Positions 43,983 to 51,531 of a stretch of 64,000 nt of DNA are shown in pieces. The position numbers were made by a program, and so were the translations under genes. The stretch comes from Mycolicibacterium crocinum (lineage in GTDB: Bacteria > Actinomycetota > Actinomycetes > Mycobacteriales > Mycobacteriaceae). The notes under the pieces were generated by a model. That model was not told the DNA's origin, ran no database searches, and worked only from the letters and a program-made list of their open reading frames with translations. The DNA lies in contig NZ_CP092362.2 of NCBI RefSeq assembly GCF_022370635.2, positions 5,084,001 to 5,148,000 on the forward strand, in the 5' to 3' direction. Each line of letters begins with the position of its first letter. Position 1 is the stretch's first letter.

Positions 43983-45593
43983 TCAGGCCAGCTTGAAGCC
44001 GACGTACCCGCCGTCGGCGATCTCGTCGCAGCGGCGCCGGTACTCGGGGATGCCCGCCGTGTAGCCCATGTACATCCGTTTCTTGCCTGGGACGTTCGCG
44101 CCGTTGTACCACGAATTGCAGCTCGGATGGACCAGAACGGTCGGTGCCACAAGGGAAGTGGTGTGCTCGATCCACTCCTGCTGCGCCTGCGGTAATGCGT
44201 CGATGGTGCGGTAACCATTGCGCTTTAGATAGGCGATGCAGTCACCGATCCATTCGATGTGCTGTTCGAGCGCGGTGACGAAGTTCGTCGCCGCTGACGG
44301 GCTACCCGGGCCTTGCACGGTGAACAGGTTGGGAAACCCGGCGACGGCCAGACCGAGGTAGGACACCGGCCCCTCGCTCGCCCAGACGTCGCGCAGCAGG
44401 ACGCCGTCACGCCCGCGCACGTCGATGCGGGTCAGCGCGCCGGTCATCGCGTCGAATCCCGTGGCGTAGATGATCACATCGAGGTCGTAGTGCTGAGCTG
44501 ACGTGGAGATACCGTCCTGGTCGATGGTACGGATCGGATCCTTACGCAGATCGACCAGCGTGACGTTGTCGCGGTTGTAGGTCTCGTAGTAGCCCTGGTC
44601 GATGATCGGCCGCTTGCAGCCGAAGGGGTGGCTGGGCACCAACGCCGCTGCGGTGTCAGGGTCGTCGACGATCCGCGCGATCGCCTCGCCGTAGAGCGCG
44701 GTGGCCATCCGGTTGGCCTCGATGTCGAAGAAGATGTCGCCCCAGTTGAGCGCCCCCATCACTCCGCGCTCCTCGACGGCGCGCAGTTGCTCCTCCCGGC
44801 TGGCTGTTTTGATCGGTGGACTGACCAACATGTCGATCAGCACCGAGAACGCCGAGAGCCGTGCCGCACCGACCGGATGTTGGCGCTGCGCCTCCCGGAT
44901 CTCGCCGTAGTTCGCCTTCATCTCGTCGAGCTCGCCGGCCTCGAACCGCCGCACTTCCCATGGCAGCGTGAACGCCGGTGATCGCTGAAAGACGAACAGC
45001 TGCTCCACTTCCCGGGCGATCACGGGGATCATCTGCACCCCGGTCGACCCGGTGCCGATGACGCCGACCCGCTTGCCGGAGAGGTCGAATCCGTTCTCTG
45101 GCCACCGGCTGGTGAACAGCGACTCGCCGGCGAAGGTGTCCATGCCGGGGATGTCGGGTTCCAGCGGAACCGACAGGATGCCGGATGCGGCGACCACGAA
45201 GGGGGCAGTGAACGTCTCCCCCGTGTTCGTGTGCAGCGTCCAGGTCGCCGTGTCCTCGTCGAACGTCATCGCGGTGACATCGGTGTTGAAGCGGATATCG
45301 CGGTGCAGGTCGAGCCGGTCGGCGACGAAGTTCAGGTACGCCTCGATCTCGGGCTGGGCCGGCATGGTCTCGGTCCAGACCCACTCCTGCTGGATCTCCT
45401 CGGAGAAGCTGTACGAATACTCGATGCTCTCGATGTCGCAGCGGGCGCCGGGGTACCGGTTGAACAGCCAAGTGCCGCCCACTTTTTCAGCCTTCTCCAG
45501 CACCTGCGCCCGCAGCCCGAGCTGCCGGAGCCGATGCAGCATGTAGAGACCGGAGAACCCTGCTCCGATCACGAGTACGTCAGCACTATCCAT
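43983..45593 (-). CDS. flavin-containing monooxygenase, Baeyer-Villiger type
   Basis: 536 residues. FAD Rossmann motif GAGFSGL (10-16), the BVMO extended motif GGTWLFNRYPGARCD (39-53), and the NADPH Rossmann motif GTGSTGVQ (180-187). The usual BVMO fingerprint FxGxxxHxxxW is present as FAGESLFTSRW (154-164) with Phe160 in place of His. Baeyer-Villiger enzymes insert oxygen next to a ketone to give an ester or lactone; the missing His may alter cofactor control. The start at 45591-45593 is preceded by a GAAGGG ribosome site. Divergent from an LLM gene; the shared gap holds the cluster palindrome. It is followed by a hydrolase that could open the product. Confidence 0.85.
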   Translation of the reverse strand: MDSADVLVIGAGFSGLYMLHRLRQLGLRAQVLEKAEKVGGTWLFNRYPGARCDIESIEYSYSFSEEIQQEWVWTETMPAQPEIEAYLNFVADRLDLHRDIRFNTDVTAMTFDEDTATWTLHTNTGETFTAPFVVAASGILSVPLEPDIPGMDTFAGESLFTSRWPENGFDLSGKRVGVIGTGSTGVQMIPVIAREVEQLFVFQRSPAFTLPWEVRRFEAGELDEMKANYGEIREAQRQHPVGAARLSAFSVLIDMLVSPPIKTASREEQLRAVEERGVMGALNWGDIFFDIEANRMATALYGEAIARIVDDPDTAAALVPSHPFGCKRPIIDQGYYETYNRDNVTLVDLRKDPIRTIDQDGISTSAQHYDLDVIIYATGFDAMTGALTRIDVRGRDGVLLRDVWASEGPVSYLGLAVAGFPNLFTVQGPGSPSAATNFVTALEQHIEWIGDCIAYLKRNGYRTIDALPQAQQEWIEHTTSLVAPTVLVHPSCNSWYNGANVPGKKRMYMGYTAGIPEYRRRCDEIADGGYVGFKLA

Positions 45594-45629
45594 CCGGAGG
45601 ACCCTTCTCTTCACCGCACGGCGGATGCT

Positions 45630-45646
45630 ACTGTAACTCTTACAGT
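45630..45646. promoter_or_regulatory. cluster operator 1 (FMO / LLM divergent promoter)
   Basis: ACTGTAA-CTC-TTACAGT, perfect 7-bp arms, extending to TACTGTAA/TTACAGTA. It starts 36 bases before the FMO ATG (minus) and ends 11 bases before the LLM ATG (plus). TACTGT fits the TANNNT -10 pattern on both strands, so the palindrome probably covers both -10 elements. The same motif recurs at 49412, 53090 and 56628. Confidence 0.8.
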
Positions 45647-45657
45647 ATTGGAGGCTA

Positions 45658-46605
45658 ATGCGGTACACACTGGAGTATCCGAGCGAACTGCCGACCGCAC
45701 CCGACGACTTCCTCGTTCCCGACGTGATCCGCGATGTCGTGACGAGCGCCGAGGCCGCGGGGTTCTCCGCGATCGCGCTGTCCGAGCATCCTGCGCCGTC
45801 TCTGAAGTGGCGCCGCAACGGCGGCCACGACACCCTCGACCCGGTCGCGGCGCTGAGCTTCATGGCTGCGGTCACCACCGACATCAAGTTGATGACCAAC
45901 CTGTTCGTGCTCCCGTTTCGCAACCCGTACCTGTCCGCGAAGGCTCTGAGCACCCTGGACATCCTCTCGGCAGGCCGGCTGATCGCCGGCGTGGGAGCCG
46001 GGTATCTGCGCTCTGAATTCGCCGCGCTCGGCGTCAACGTCGACGACCGCGCCCGGCTGCTCGACGAAGCCCTGGCCGCACTTCGGTCTATTTGGACCGA
46101 GCCCGAAAGGCCTTTCAGCGGAACCGGATTCACGGCCACCAGCCCGATGTGGCTTCAGCCACCCGTGCAGCGGCCTCATCCGCCGATCTGGATCGGCGGC
46201 AACACGGCGGCCGCGGCGCGCCGCGTCGTCGAATACGGCAGCGGCTGGATGCCGCTGATCGCGCCCGCGGGAATGGCATCGGCGGTCGGCACGGCTGCGC
46301 TCGAGGACGCCGCCGCGTTCGGCGCGCGGTTGCGCCACCTGCGTGAGGCTCTGGCCGACGCAGGGCGGGACCCGGAGTCCCTTGACGTTCAGGTGATCTG
46401 CCCGTGGATCGATCTGGATGACGGTGCCTCGGTGCGGCAGGCGCAGGACACGCTGAGTGAGCTCGCCGGGTACGGCGCGAACTGGGCCGTGGCCCACGTC
46501 GAGGCGCCCACCCCCGCTGCGGCCGTCGAGTACATCGCGGCGTTCGGCGAAGCCGTCATCGCGGGTGATCTGGTCTCTAGTAGTGGACGAGGAGGTGCCG
46601 CGTGA
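45658..46605 (+). CDS. LLM-class F420-dependent oxidoreductase
   Basis: 315 residues. Luciferase-like barrel: FSAIALSEHPAPSLKWRRNGGHDTLDPVAALSFMAAVTTDIKLMTNLFVLPFRNP, LSAGRLIAGVGAGYLRSEFAALG and PIWIGGNTAAAARRVVEYG. Strong GGAGG ribosome site at 45650-45654. It overlaps the Rieske oxygenase gene by 4 bp (GTGA) and leads an LLM-Rieske-isochorismatase-fold operon under operator 1. The substrate is unknown; it may dehydrogenate or reduce an early intermediate, or supply reduced flavin or F420-linked electrons. Confidence 0.88.
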   Translation: MRYTLEYPSELPTAPDDFLVPDVIRDVVTSAEAAGFSAIALSEHPAPSLKWRRNGGHDTLDPVAALSFMAAVTTDIKLMTNLFVLPFRNPYLSAKALSTLDILSAGRLIAGVGAGYLRSEFAALGVNVDDRARLLDEALAALRSIWTEPERPFSGTGFTATSPMWLQPPVQRPHPPIWIGGNTAAAARRVVEYGSGWMPLIAPAGMASAVGTAALEDAAAFGARLRHLREALADAGRDPESLDVQVICPWIDLDDGASVRQAQDTLSELAGYGANWAVAHVEAPTPAAAVEYIAAFGEAVIAGDLVSSSGRGGAA

Positions 46606-47606
46606 AAGTCCCCTTCACCTGGAAGGTCACCGGCTGGTTCATGATCGGCTGGTCGGCGGAATACGCGGTGGGAGACGTCCGGCCGCTGCGCTACTTCGGT
46701 GAGGACCTGGTGATCTACCGTGACTCCACCGGCGAGCTGCACGTGTTGGAGGGCCACTGTAAGCACCTCGGCGCGCATATCGGGCACGGCGGCACCGTGG
46801 TCGGCGACTGCGTCGAGTGCCCGTTCCACGGTTGGCGATGGGGACCCGACGGTGCGAACACCTACATTCCCTACCAACCGGACCGGCCCAACAAGGGTCT
46901 GCGCCTGCGGACCTACCCGGTTCAAGAGCAGCACGGCTGCATCTTCCTGTGGCACCATCCGGGCGGCGAGCCGCCGCGGTGGGAGCTTCCCGACATGTTC
47001 ACCAAGTTCCCCCAGTTCACCGCGGCCCCCGACGAGTACTACCGGCCGTACCCGGAGTTCTCCCGCTTCGCCGAGAACGAGCCGGTGCATCCGCAGATCG
47101 TGGCCGAAAACGGCCCGGATAGTGCGCATTTCCACTACGTCCACAAGGCGACGGTCACGCCGGTGTGCCTGGAATGGGAAGCGGTCGACGAGGAGTGGCG
47201 GTTCCTCACCGGCTGGCCGGACGCCCGCAGCGACGACCCGAACAAGATGGCGCTGCGCATCCACAGCCACTTCTCCGGGCTGGGTTTCGCGATCAGCGCG
47301 TTCGAAGGCTCGTCGAACCACCGGCTGATCTTCGCCTGCACACCCGTCGACGATGAGGTGTCCAATATGTTCTATTCGATCTGGTGGCCGCGAAAAGCCG
47401 GGGACACCAGTGATATTCCACCCGATGACGTTCGCGAGCGGGTGGAGAAGCAATACCTCGGTACCGTGTGGGACGACCTCGAGATCTGGCGTTACCAGAA
47501 GTATGTCGAGCACCCGGCGCTGGCCAAGGTCGACGCGAAACCTTATATGGCGATGCGTAAGTGGGCCTTGCAGTTCTACGACGTATCGACCGCGGCCCCG
47601 GTATGA
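46602..47606 (+). CDS. Rieske [2Fe-2S] oxygenase, KshA-like terminal component
   Basis: 334 residues. Rieske motif: Cys53-Lys-His55 and Cys73-Pro-Phe-His76 with 17 residues between. The non-heme iron site is NGPDSAHFHYVH: Asp173, His176 and His181 are in the right order. It resembles KshA (3-ketosteroid 9-alpha-hydroxylase) and other single-substrate Rieske oxygenases that hydroxylate hydrophobic rings. No reductase (KshB-like) gene is nearby, so electrons must come from a reductase coded elsewhere. The GTG start overlaps the LLM stop, and the stop overlaps the isochorismatase-fold gene by 4 bp. Actual substrate unknown. Confidence 0.9.
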   Translation: MKVPFTWKVTGWFMIGWSAEYAVGDVRPLRYFGEDLVIYRDSTGELHVLEGHCKHLGAHIGHGGTVVGDCVECPFHGWRWGPDGANTYIPYQPDRPNKGLRLRTYPVQEQHGCIFLWHHPGGEPPRWELPDMFTKFPQFTAAPDEYYRPYPEFSRFAENEPVHPQIVAENGPDSAHFHYVHKATVTPVCLEWEAVDEEWRFLTGWPDARSDDPNKMALRIHSHFSGLGFAISAFEGSSNHRLIFACTPVDDEVSNMFYSIWWPRKAGDTSDIPPDDVRERVEKQYLGTVWDDLEIWRYQKYVEHPALAKVDAKPYMAMRKWALQFYDVSTAAPV

Positions 47607-48214
47607 AACCCGAACTCGTAGACCCGGCCCACACCGTCGTCGTCACGCAGGAGTTGCAAGGCGCGGTCGTCGGACCCGACGCCGGGCTGGCGGCATTGGC
47701 CCGCGAAGCAGAACGGGAGGCACTGCCCAACATCGAGCGACTGCTGCCCGTCGCACGCGCGGCCGGGGTGACGGTGGTGCATTGCCTCGTACAGCGCCGC
47801 CCCGACGGCCTGGGCTCCAACCACAACGCCAAGCTGTTCGCGATCGGCGCCGGCGGAGTGGATATCGCGCCGGGCAGTCCCGGTGCCACGCTGCTTCCCC
47901 AATTCGGGCCCGAGCCAGACGATCTCGTGCTCAGCCGCTGGCATGGGCTGGGCCCGATGGGCGGCACCGAGCTCGACGCGATCCTGCGCAACCTCGGCGC
48001 GACCACCATCGTCGCGGTCGGGGTGTCACTGAACGTCGCGATCCCCAACCTGGTGATGGACGCCGTCAATGCCGGTTACCGGGTGGTCCTGCCACGCGAT
48101 GCGGTGGCCGGCGTGCCCACCGAGTACGGGGCGGCGATCATCGACAACACCTTGGGTCTGCTGGCGACCGTCACCACAACCGACGAACTGATCGCCGCTT
48201 GGCAAGCCGGGTGA
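47603..48214 (+). CDS. isochorismatase-fold protein lacking catalytic residues
   Basis: 203 residues with the cysteine-hydrolase/isochorismatase fold (VVVTQELQGAVV ... TTIVAVGVSLNVAIPNLVMDAVNAGYRVVLPRDAVAG). The catalytic triad of the family is Asp, Lys, Cys. Here the Asp position is Glu17 (by aligning QELQ with the usual DMQ), the Lys position falls at Ser111-Arg112, and the Cys position is Ala146 in SLNVAIPN. It may thus be a non-hydrolytic homologue, a binding protein or an enzyme with different chemistry. ATG overlaps the Rieske stop (ATGA). It converges with the esterase gene. Confidence 0.8.
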   Translation: MKPELVDPAHTVVVTQELQGAVVGPDAGLAALAREAEREALPNIERLLPVARAAGVTVVHCLVQRRPDGLGSNHNAKLFAIGAGGVDIAPGSPGATLLPQFGPEPDDLVLSRWHGLGPMGGTELDAILRNLGATTIVAVGVSLNVAIPNLVMDAVNAGYRVVLPRDAVAGVPTEYGAAIIDNTLGLLATVTTTDELIAAWQAG

Positions 48215-49214
48215 CGCTAGGCGCCGAGCGCCGGTCCGATCTCGTGTTCCACGACTCCTGCATCTCCGACTCGAACAACCCCCAGGTGTGTGAGCCCTCC
48301 GGACGGATGACGTAGTGAATCGGGACGCCGGCGGCCGCGGCCGCATCGGCGAACCGCTTGGTGCTGTCGGCGACGATGCGCTCGATGAAGCCACCCGCGA
48401 TGTTGGGGCCGAAGCCGGGAGGGAGGCGGTCGACGTCACCCACGCCGCCGCTCTCCGACGCCGCCGCATACACCGCAACGCCTTTGAGCCGTGGCGCATT
48501 CTTCGACGGATCGTGTTGCACCCACACCGGGCCACCCAGCGGACCCCACATGGCCTCGGCGCTCTGGCCGCCGCCCGACAACGTCAACGAAATGTTCTGC
48601 GCCTCATCCGGATCGGACACCGAGGGAAATCCACTGTAGGAACCGACCGCCTTGAAGACACCGGGTGCCTGGATGGCATAGTCGATGGCGGTACCGCCCG
48701 TGCTGGACAAGCCGCCGACGCCGTTCTTGCCGTTCGCGTGATACTCCTTGTTGATCAGCGGCGGCAGTTCGCGCGTCATGTAGGTCTGATACTGCTTACT
48801 GCCGTCCGCCACCCAGTCCGTCCACCAGCTGAATGCACCGCCGAGCGGGGAGACGACGTTGACGTTCTTGTTGGCGAAGAAGCCTTGGATGTCGGTCATC
48901 CCGAACCAGGCTTTACCTCCGGGCGGGATCGTGCCTCCAGGATCCAGATCGTTTCCGCCGTCGATTCCCGGCAGCAGGTAGAACGTCGGGGCACCGGAGC
49001 GCGGCGCCTTGAACACGTCGTTGACGATGACCGTGTTCATCGCGGGCGAGTACACCGACACCTTGTCCCAGCGATCGTTGACGTGCTGAATGTCGGTGAT
49101 GTACGCGCCCTGGCCGGGGTCGGCATGGGCGACCGGCGCCGCGAAGGCGGGCAGGAGAGCCAGCACAGCGACTAGCCGAAGCCAGCTCGAACGATGACGG
49201 CGAGATGTGATCAC
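48171..49214 (-). CDS. exported Ag85-like alpha/beta hydrolase, 3' end probably frameshifted
   Basis: 347 residues as read. A signal peptide (residues 1-31, ending AHA|DP), then a mycolyltransferase/esterase-like domain: FYLLPGIDGGNDLDPGG, WFGMTDIQGFFANKNVNVVSPLGG, serine elbow GGLSSTGGTAI, and the His in RPEGSHTWGLFESEMQESW. The family end (NTIGPALGA-like) is not in this frame: after SWNT the frame turns into Arg/Ser-rich text antisense to the isochorismatase-fold gene, while the neighbouring frame reads EIGPALGA and stops at 48217-48219. A one-base loss at about 48240-48245 would explain this. I infer a sequencing error or recent mutation; the catalytic part is unaffected. Confidence 0.8.
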   Translation of the reverse strand: MITSRRHRSSWLRLVAVLALLPAFAAPVAHADPGQGAYITDIQHVNDRWDKVSVYSPAMNTVIVNDVFKAPRSGAPTFYLLPGIDGGNDLDPGGTIPPGGKAWFGMTDIQGFFANKNVNVVSPLGGAFSWWTDWVADGSKQYQTYMTRELPPLINKEYHANGKNGVGGLSSTGGTAIDYAIQAPGVFKAVGSYSGFPSVSDPDEAQNISLTLSGGGQSAEAMWGPLGGPVWVQHDPSKNAPRLKGVAVYAAASESGGVGDVDRLPPGFGPNIAGGFIERIVADSTKRFADAAAAAGVPIHYVIRPEGSHTWGLFESEMQESWNTRSDRRSAPSVTRLAKRRSVRRLW

Positions 49215-49411
49215 TGGGCTCCTTGGTCGTCAGACGGGGTCGCGAGCGGATCCAAAACGCGTGCGTCAGCGCACACAAGTACGAGACTTTGCCTGAGCAT
49301 CACCAGCAGTGCAGGCCAATTAACGAAAAATGCATGGGCGGTTTACACCTCTTGTTCACCGATTCGTTTGCTGGGGAGGCTCCGAGGCTGTACCAGCAGG
49401 AATCGTGTACG

Positions 49412-49432
49412 CTACTGTAATTATTACAGTAG
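49412..49432. promoter_or_regulatory. cluster operator 2 (P450 promoter)
   Basis: Arms CTACTGTAA and TTACAGTAG, perfect over 9 bp, around TTA. This is the longest of the four copies. It ends 21 bases before the GTG of the P450. TACTGT at 49413-49418 would serve as -10, giving a transcript starting near 49425 that includes AGAGGGG before the start codon. Confidence 0.8.
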
Positions 49433-49453
49433 GTCGCGAGCAGAGGGGCCGCC

Positions 49454-50668
49454 GTGGGAAGCCGAACCCAGGACACCGACGCCGCTGTGCCACAGCTGCC
49501 CGCGGGCTACCTGCGTGACCCCTACCCCTTCTTCGCCGAGATGCGCCGCGGACCGGGAATCTTTCGCGGCACGGTCATGGACTACTCCAAGACGCCGGAA
49601 TCGCTTCGCCCGAAACAGGAGTACGCGGCGGTGTCGTTCGATGCCGTGAACAAGGTGCTGCGCGACGGGAGGGTGTTCAACTCCAAGATCTACGACTCAA
49701 CGATCGGCCTATTCATCGGCCCGTCGTTGCTGGCAATGGAAGGCAAGGTCCACTGGGATCACCGCAATCTGGTCTCGGCGGCCTTCAAGTCGAAGTCGTT
49801 GGCGCGCTGGGAGCCTGAGGTCGTGCGGCCCATCGTCAACGGTCTCATCGATGAATTCATCCGCGACGGGCATGCCGACCTGGTGAAGGCGTTCACGTTC
49901 GAGTTCCCCACCCGCGTGATCACCCGCCTGCTGGGACTGCCCGAGGAAGACCTCCCCACCTTTCGCCGCCGCGCGGTTCAACTGATCAGCTATGCGGTCA
50001 ACTACGAGAAAGCCTTCGAGGCCTCGGCCGCGCTCAAGGATTACTTCCTCGAGCAGATCGACAAGCGCCGCTCGAAGCCGACCGATGACATCATCGGCGA
50101 CCTGGTGAGCGCGGACATCGACGGCGAGAAGTTGTCCGACGAGGCGATCTACTCATTCCTGCGGCTGCTACTGCCCGCCGGCCTGGAGACCACGTACCGG
50201 TCGTCGGGCAACCTGTTGTACCTACTACTGACTCACCCCGAGCAGTTCGCGGCGGTCCAATCCAACCGCGACCTGCTCGCACCGGCCATCGAAGAGGGCC
50301 TGCGCTACGAGACACCGCTGACCACGGTGCAGCGGTTCGCGACCGAAGACAGCGAAGTGGAAGGTGTTGCCATACCCGCGGGTTCGGTGATCGACGTGTG
50401 CATGGGCTCGGCCAACCGCGATACGAACCGCTGGCCGGACTCCGAGGCGTTCGACATCTTCCGCAAGCACACGCCGCACATCACGTTCGCCGCAGGCGAG
50501 CACACCTGCATGGGCCTGCATCTGGCGCGAATGGAGACCCGAGTGGCCATGGAGTCGCTGCTCGACCGGCTGACGAACATCACGCTCATCACCGACGACG
50601 ACCCGCACATCCACGGTCAGCCGTTCCGGTCACCGACCGCGCTGCCGGTGACCTTCGACGCCGTCTGA
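49454..50668 (+). CDS. cytochrome P450 (cluster copy 1)
   Basis: 404 residues. Heme-binding loop FAAGEHTCMG with Cys352; I-helix LLLPAGLETTYRSSG with AGxET in place of AGxDT; ExxR in EEGLRYETPL. Bacterial class I P450 size; needs ferredoxin and reductase coded elsewhere. The GTG at 49454 has AGAGGGG five bases upstream. It is the only gene under operator 2 and converges with the SDR gene (3 bp between stops). It most likely hydroxylates the pathway substrate or an early ketone; the exact reaction is unknown. Confidence 0.92.
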   Translation: MGSRTQDTDAAVPQLPAGYLRDPYPFFAEMRRGPGIFRGTVMDYSKTPESLRPKQEYAAVSFDAVNKVLRDGRVFNSKIYDSTIGLFIGPSLLAMEGKVHWDHRNLVSAAFKSKSLARWEPEVVRPIVNGLIDEFIRDGHADLVKAFTFEFPTRVITRLLGLPEEDLPTFRRRAVQLISYAVNYEKAFEASAALKDYFLEQIDKRRSKPTDDIIGDLVSADIDGEKLSDEAIYSFLRLLLPAGLETTYRSSGNLLYLLLTHPEQFAAVQSNRDLLAPAIEEGLRYETPLTTVQRFATEDSEVEGVAIPAGSVIDVCMGSANRDTNRWPDSEAFDIFRKHTPHITFAAGEHTCMGLHLARMETRVAMESLLDRLTNITLITDDDPHIHGQPFRSPTALPVTFDAV

Positions 50669-50671
50669 GGA

Positions 50672-51520
50672 TCACCCCTTCCAGGGTTTGGTCTTTACGT
50701 ATCCCCCTGCGTCGATCCGCATCTGCGTTCCGGTGATGTAGCGGGCGTCGTCACTGGCCAGGAACACCACGGCGGCCGACACGTCGTACGGCTCGATGTA
50801 CGGCACCGGCATCGCCTGCATCGCCGGGAACGACAGCTCGGCGTCGTCGCGGGTCGGGGACGCCAGGTCCGGCCGAAACACCCGGTACATGCCCTCGTTG
50901 TGCAGCATGTCGGTGTTCACGTTCGTCGGGTGCAGCGCGTTGACCCGAATCATCCTCTTGGCCAACTGAACTGACAGGTCGTTGACATAGTGTGCGACCA
51001 TCTGCTTGGCCAGACTGTAGGCCGAGCCACCGGGACCCTGGTTGGTAGCGCTGCCCAATTGTGCGGCCAGCGAACCGGTCGCGATCACCGAGGCACCGTC
51101 GTTGAGATGCGGCATGCTGGCCTGGATCACGTTGAACACCCCGACCAGGTCGGTGTCGATGGTGTCCGACCAGGATTGCAGGGTCTGCCCCTTCCCCATC
51201 GGGCAGATACCCGCATTCGCGACGACGATATCGAGGTGGCCCATCTCCTCGACAGCCTCGGCGATCGTCTGCCACACCGCGCTACGCTCACGGACGTCGC
51301 AGATCGCCGAGAAGCACCGCGCACCTTCCTTTTCCACGAGCAGGGCCGTCTCGTCGAGGTCCTCCGGGCGCGCCAGCGGATAGGTGTTGCCCTCGAGATC
51401 GGCGCAGATGTCGAAGATGATGACATCGGCGCCCTCGGCGGCCAACGCGATCGCATGTGACCGGCCCTGTCCTCGCGCAGCTCCCGAGACGACGGCAACC
51501 TTGTTGTCCAACTTGCCCAT
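50672..51520 (-). CDS. mycofactocin-coupled SDR family oxidoreductase
   Basis: 282 residues. Rossmann motif SGAARGQGRSHA, NAG (102-104), and catalytic Ser150, Tyr168 and Lys172 in AYSLAKQ. The insertion after the second strand (FDICADLEGNTYPLARPEDLDETALLVE) is the mark of the mycofactocin-coupled SDR group, in which the bound NAD is recycled by mycofactocin rather than exchanged. It would oxidise an alcohol to a ketone or aldehyde. It follows the aldehyde dehydrogenase gene (11 bp gap), so alcohol to acid conversion is likely. The ATG at 51518-51520 has AGGA upstream. Confidence 0.9.
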   Translation of the reverse strand: MGKLDNKVAVVSGAARGQGRSHAIALAAEGADVIIFDICADLEGNTYPLARPEDLDETALLVEKEGARCFSAICDVRERSAVWQTIAEAVEEMGHLDIVVANAGICPMGKGQTLQSWSDTIDTDLVGVFNVIQASMPHLNDGASVIATGSLAAQLGSATNQGPGGSAYSLAKQMVAHYVNDLSVQLAKRMIRVNALHPTNVNTDMLHNEGMYRVFRPDLASPTRDDAELSFPAMQAMPVPYIEPYDVSAAVVFLASDDARYITGTQMRIDAGGYVKTKPWKG

Positions 51521-51531
51521 TGGGCGTCCTC

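Noticed and set aside
45630..45646. Resemblance of ACTGTAA-N3-TTACAGT to the E. coli SOS box (CTGT-N8-ACAG)
   Set aside because: Mycobacterial LexA uses TCGAAC-N4-GTTCGA, a perfect copy of which is at 60367; spacing here is also one base too short.
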